Both the position numbers and the translations under genes were made by a program. DNA of 16,703 nucleotides from JAXHTH01 sp034211115 (GTDB lineage: Bacteria; Planctomycetota; Phycisphaerae; Phycisphaerales; SM1A02): the NCBI GenBank assembly GCA_034211115.1, contig JAXHTH010000060.1:1-16703 (forward strand). The letters are read 5' to 3'. Positions 13,661 through 16,703 of this stretch are shown one piece after another. Every line of letters begins with the position of its first letter. Position 1 is the first letter of the stretch. The notes under the pieces were generated by a model. That model did no database searches and was not told where the DNA came from. It saw only the letters and a program-made list of their open reading frames with translations.

Positions 13661-15064
13661 TCACTTCCGCTCGTCGGACTGGACACGGGCGGAGGCGTCG
13701 GGCTGTGGCTCGCCGGCCGGCGCTTCGCCTTCTCCGGCCTCCTCGCCGACGGGAATCGAGCCGATGTGATCGACGAACCAGTCCACGGTCGCCCCCACCA
13801 TCATCTCGAGGCTGATCGCATCGTTGAAGAGGCGCGTGGCATCGGGGATCTCGAGGATCTGGTGGGTGGAAGGCAGCCGGCCGCCTTCGGCGCGGTGCTG
13901 GGCCGCGAACTCGGTCTCCTGCTCGGCATAGATGAGCAGCGAAGGCGCCTTGACCTTTGCCGCCGCCTCGATCTCCTTGCCGCACATCGGCCCGCGCACG
14001 ACGATCGACTTGATCCGCGGATCGACGCCGAGCCGCAGGGCGAGCATGGCCCCGGTCCCGGAGCCGACGAGGCCGAGCCGGTCTTCATCGACCTCGTTCA
14101 GCGGGCGGATGGCGTTGACGACGATCTTCAGATCGTTGTACAGGCGATCCTCGGTGGCATCATCGAGTTCGCCCTCGCTGTGACCGTGGCCGGTGAAGTC
14201 GGGTCGAACGGCGATGATGCCGCGCTTGGCGAGGCGCTGGGCGATGGGGATGGTGCGCGTGCTGCGGCCGTCGCTCTCGAAGCCGTGGGCGAACACGACG
14301 GCGGGATACGGTCCGCTGCCGCGCGCGGTGCCGGGCGGAAGGTCGGCCTCGCAGGAGATCATCTGCCCCAGGTCGTTGTAGAGCTTCATGGCCAGCGTCT
14401 TCACGCCCGGCTGCTGCTGGGGACGCGTCTTCACCCAGCGCTCGATGATGGCCTTGATCATCTCGTCGGTGACGGGGGTGAACTCGGCGTAGAAGTCGGC
14501 GACGGAGGTGAACTTCGCCGGGCGATGGGGAATGACCACGAGGTCGGCGGCGTCGTGAAGCTGCCAGGCGGCCTCGCCGGACCCGGCGGGGGCGGCGGCG
14601 ACGACCTTCCGCGCGCCGCGGTCACGCACCGAAGCGATCGCCCCCAGCATCTTCGCCCCGGTCGCGACGCCCTGGCCGATGATGACCACCGTCCGGTCGC
14701 GCACATCCATCTCGGGGAGGATGGCGCGCATGCGGCTTCGGCGGCGCTGCACCTGCCGGAAGACTTCCCGCGCCGGAGCCACCATCTGCTGGCTGGTGAG
14801 CTGATGCCAGCGGGCGGTGGATCGGATCATCGAGATGCGGCCGTGCTCATCGACGGCCCCCACGACATGATCGGGCTTCTTCGGTGCCGTGAGGTTCTCG
14901 ATGATGAGCAGGTCGAGGGCGGACTCGAGGGCCTGGGCGATGATCTCGGCGATGGGCACCCCGCCGCTGACGAGCCCCAGCACGATCGGATCTTCGCTCT
15001 TCAGAAACGACAGGTGGCGAGCCAGCTCGTGCGCCGCCTCGCGACGATTGTGGAACAGTCGCAT
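13661..15064 (-). CDS. Phosphoribosyltransferase-alpha/beta hydrolase fusion, probable pseudoenzyme
   Basis: A 467-residue two-domain protein. Residues 1-~210 resemble the PRTase domain found fused to dienelactone-hydrolase-like domains in many bacteria (for example mycobacteria). Residues ~222-435 are an alpha/beta hydrolase: VVFAHGFESDG (257-267), DFTGHGHSEG (289-298). Expected active-site residues look replaced in both. The PRPP loop reads GQGVATG (130-136) where the family has an acidic D-D pair; the pyrophosphate loop is VSGG (32-35) instead of PRGG; the RKLGAP-like segment is ENLTAP (56-61). The nucleophile elbow is GSGTG (334-338), with Gly336 in the Ser position; the acid region is AEQETEF (380-386) and the His region DATRLF (408-413), with Arg for His. 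The last ~30 residues are acidic and Ala/Gly/Pro-rich. AGGAGG 8 bases upstream fixes the start at 15064. Confidence 0.82.
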   Translation of the reverse strand: MRLFHNRREAAHELARHLSFLKSEDPIVLGLVSGGVPIAEIIAQALESALDLLIIENLTAPKKPDHVVGAVDEHGRISMIRSTARWHQLTSQQMVAPAREVFRQVQRRRSRMRAILPEMDVRDRTVVIIGQGVATGAKMLGAIASVRDRGARKVVAAAPAGSGEAAWQLHDAADLVVIPHRPAKFTSVADFYAEFTPVTDEMIKAIIERWVKTRPQQQPGVKTLAMKLYNDLGQMISCEADLPPGTARGSGPYPAVVFAHGFESDGRSTRTIPIAQRLAKRGIIAVRPDFTGHGHSEGELDDATEDRLYNDLKIVVNAIRPLNEVDEDRLGLVGSGTGAMLALRLGVDPRIKSIVVRGPMCGKEIEAAAKVKAPSLLIYAEQETEFAAQHRAEGGRLPSTHQILEIPDATRLFNDAISLEMMVGATVDWFVDHIGSIPVGEEAGEGEAPAGEPQPDASARVQSDERK

Positions 15065-15190
15065 CGCGGAGACCTCCTCTCTGGACTCGCCCGCGCGGGC
15101 CCTGCGCCGGGACGACCGGCGATCGGCTCGCGGCGGTCGTTCTCCCCTCCAACACCATTCTGCCATAGATCGACGATATCGCCAGCCGGT
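15065..15190 (-). other. 126-bp leader region upstream of the fusion gene
   Basis: The gap holds the AGGAGG site and a perfect palindrome GCCCGCGCGGGC (15089-15100) in the presumed leader. I see no confident -35/-10 pair, so the fusion gene may be read from its own weak promoter or through from uvrA and the small membrane gene. Confidence 0.4.
15073..15078 (-). promoter_or_regulatory. Ribosome binding site for the PRTase-hydrolase fusion
   Basis: On the minus strand AGGAGG lies 8 bases before the ATG at 15064. It excludes the in-frame upstream ATG at 15166, which would add an Arg-rich 34-residue leader. Confidence 0.75.
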
Positions 15191-15631
15191 TCAGGGGCGA
15201 TCGTCGGCGGATGTTCCCTTGGGCGCGGGGGCGGCGGTGTCCGGATCGGCCAGGGCGAGACACCAGGCGGGTCCGGCGAGGGCGCGGCCGTCGATGGACA
15301 CAGTCATCCACTTTCCGCCGATCAGCCGCTTGCCCGGCTCGATCGCCGACCAGGGGACGCTCATCGCCTCCGCCCCGCACCAGCGGATGATCCGCGCGGG
15401 CATGAGGTGCAGGTGGTGCTCATCGGCGGCGACGTGGACGCAGTAGCCGAGGTTGATGGCGCCGAGGCGGAAACTCTGGAAGGTGCGCCGCACCGCGTCG
15501 GGGGCGGGATCGACCGGCGGGTAGCGCATCGTCAACGGCCGCCAGCCGGCGCGCATGATCGCCCAGATGAGAAACCACGCCAGCAGGAGGTCGAAGATGA
15601 GGAAGCCGATGAGGAGGAGGGTGATCCGCAT
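15191..15631 (-). CDS. Small membrane-anchored protein, unknown function
   Basis: A 146-residue protein. Residues 2-~27 (MRITLLLIGFLIFDLLLAWF and on) form one strong TM helix. The rest, about 110 residues, looks like a compact beta-rich domain: an RRTFQSFRLGAINLGYCV segment, then HHLHLMPARI and VPWSAIEPGKR. The pattern resembles a family of small planctomycete hypotheticals whose domain recalls a bacterial PH-like fold; that is a resemblance from memory, not a tested match. The start at 15631 was chosen because the TGA of uvrA and this ATG share one base (TGATG), a classic re-initiation overlap, and because the TM helix begins there; the open frame extends upstream only as a shadow of uvrA. 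Proline- and Ala-rich C-terminus. Function is unknown, and the link to uvrA may be only transcriptional. Confidence 0.78.
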   Translation of the reverse strand: MRITLLLIGFLIFDLLLAWFLIWAIMRAGWRPLTMRYPPVDPAPDAVRRTFQSFRLGAINLGYCVHVAADEHHLHLMPARIIRWCGAEAMSVPWSAIEPGKRLIGGKWMTVSIDGRALAGPAWCLALADPDTAAPAPKGTSADDRP

Positions 15632-16703
15632 CAGGCGACTCCGGCCGCCGCGGGTCGCCGTCGGCCGCGAAGCAGCGGCTTGAGATACCGGCCGGTGTGG
15701 CTTCTTTTGACGGCGGCGATGCGCTCCGGCGGGCCGGCGGCCACCACGCGACCGCCCTGCTCGCCGCCCTCCGGTCCCAGGTCGATGATCCAGTCGGCGC
15801 ACTTGATGACATCGAGGTTGTGCTCGATGACCACCAGCGTGTTGCCCTGGTCGGCAAGGCGGTTGAGGACGTTGAGCAGCTTCTCGACGTCGGCGAAATG
15901 CAGGCCGGTGGTGGGTTCATCGAGCACGTAGAGCGTGTGGCCCCCGGACTGGAGGCCCAGCTCGCTGGCGAGCTTGATCCGCTGCGCCTCGCCGCCCGAA
16001 AGCGTCGTCGACGGCTGGCCCAGGTGCAGGTAATCCAGGCCGACATCGTGAAGGCATCGCACCATGCGCTGGATGCGGCGATGGGCGTCAAAGAACTCCA
16101 CCGCCTCCTCGACGGTCATCTCGAGAATGTCGGCGATCGTCTTGTGGCGATAGGTCACCTCGAGCGTCTCGCGGTTGTAGCGCTTTCCTCTGCACACTTC
16201 GCAGGTGACGAAGACATCGGGGAGGAAGTGCATCTCGATCTTCTTCACGCCCTGGCCCTGGCAGGCCTCGCAGCGCCCGCCCTTGACGTTGAAGCTGAAC
16301 CGGCCGGGCGGATAGCCGCGCAGCCGCGCCTCGCGCGACTGGGCGAAGAGCTTGCGGATGTCGTCGAAGATGCCCGTATACGTCGCGGCGTTGGAGCGGG
16401 GCGTGCGCCCGATGGGCGACTGATCGACCTCGACCACGCGGTCGATCTTCCCCAGGCCGTTGACGCGGGTATGCGCGCCGGGGTTGATGCGTGAATGATG
16501 GACGGCCCGGCGGGCGGCCTTGAAGAGCGTCTCGTTGACGAGCGTCGACTTGCCGGAGCCGGAGACGCCGGTGACGCAGATGAAGCCGCCGAGGGGGAAG
16601 GGCACGTCGATGGACTTGAGGTTGTTGGCCCGCGCGCCCCTGACCACCACGGCGTCGGATTCGCTGATCGGTCGCCGGCGACGCGGGGTGGGGATCGACC
16701 GCC
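15631..16703 (-). CDS. uvrA: UvrA excinuclease ABC subunit A, C-terminal part (5'-partial)
   Basis: UvrA is the damage-recognition ATPase of nucleotide excision repair; it loads UvrB at distorted DNA. About 356 C-terminal residues are visible, and the frame runs off the window end, so the start and first ABC half are missing. Counting from the GTG codon at 16650 (internal, not the start): GVSGSGKST Walker A at 28-36, a zinc site of C-x2-C and C-x2-C (Cys127, 130, 150, 153) within CEACQGQG and CEVCRGKR, LSGGEAQRIKLASEL signature from 217, Walker B YVLDEPTTGLH from 241, and the IEHNLDVIKCADWIIDLGPE switch region. Every expected motif of the second ABC module is intact. The stop overlaps the next gene's start by one base. 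Confidence 0.97.
   Translation of the reverse strand, partial: RSIPTPRRRRPISESDAVVVRGARANNLKSIDVPFPLGGFICVTGVSGSGKSTLVNETLFKAARRAVHHSRINPGAHTRVNGLGKIDRVVEVDQSPIGRTPRSNAATYTGIFDDIRKLFAQSREARLRGYPPGRFSFNVKGGRCEACQGQGVKKIEMHFLPDVFVTCEVCRGKRYNRETLEVTYRHKTIADILEMTVEEAVEFFDAHRRIQRMVRCLHDVGLDYLHLGQPSTTLSGGEAQRIKLASELGLQSGGHTLYVLDEPTTGLHFADVEKLLNVLNRLADQGNTLVVIEHNLDVIKCADWIIDLGPEGGEQGGRVVAAGPPERIAAVKRSHTGRYLKPLLRGRRRPAAAGVA

Noticed and set aside
14168..14185. GHSEG (residues 294-298 of the minus-strand fusion protein) as the GxSxG nucleophile motif that would rescue hydrolase activity
   Set aside because: It is the GHGxSxG loop that follows an early strand in many alpha/beta hydrolases; the nucleophile elbow is the later GLVGSGTGAM segment.
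15089..15100. Palindrome GCCCGCGCGGGC in the leader of the fusion gene
   Set aside because: Self-complementary G/C runs like this are expected at some rate in DNA this GC-rich; nothing else marks it as functional.
13766..15931. 721-codon plus-strand open frame over the minus-strand genes
   Set aside because: It runs across three real minus-strand genes and reads as Asp/Gly/His/Arg-rich shadow sequence.
1..16703. Search by eye for CRISPR repeats, tRNA or rRNA genes, insertion sequences and toxin-antitoxin pairs
   Set aside because: No regularly spaced repeats, no transposase or integrase motifs, and no recognisable RNA gene were found.

Overview
The window is GC-rich bacterial DNA with tightly packed genes. 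The gene content (a long polysaccharide assembly operon with a sulfotransferase, a secreted protein with LTxxQ-type helical repeats, and a small membrane protein that resembles planctomycete hypotheticals) suggests Planctomycetota, perhaps the Phycisphaerae side. That is an inference from family resemblance; the window holds no rRNA or other marker that would settle it.

Bases 1-11368 (+ strand) are an exopolysaccharide or O-antigen-like assembly locus. In order: a lipid-linked glycan flippase (5' end cut by the window), a GT4 glycosyltransferase, an O-antigen ligase/polymerase-like membrane protein, a second GT4, a GT2 of the rhamnosyltransferase type, a PAPS-dependent sulfotransferase, a 799-residue GT2-GT4 fusion, another GT2, and a split Alg14/Alg13-like (PssD/PssE-like) pair. 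Most neighbours overlap by ATGA or GTGA, so the locus reads as one translationally coupled operon. The genes would build a repeat unit on a lipid carrier, sulfate it, flip it across the inner membrane and polymerise or ligate it. No priming transferase, chain-length regulator or export channel is in view; these may lie upstream.

Bases 11369-13555 (+) are visibly less GC-rich. A 274-bp gap carries two inverted repeats and a promoter-like TTGACA/TAGATT pair whose spacer contains a run of 11 C. Two genes for exported proteins of unknown function follow: a cysteine-rich 138-residue protein and a 472-residue helical protein made of three diverged repeats.

Bases 13661-16703 (- strand) hold the 3' part of uvrA (5' end outside the window), a one-TM protein coupled to it by TGATG, and a phosphoribosyltransferase-alpha/beta hydrolase fusion in which the usual active-site residues of both domains appear to be replaced. 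The most interesting items are this double pseudoenzyme candidate, the poly-C promoter spacer, the GT2-GT4 fusion and the three-fold repeat secreted protein. No CRISPR array, tRNA, rRNA, insertion sequence or phage gene was seen.
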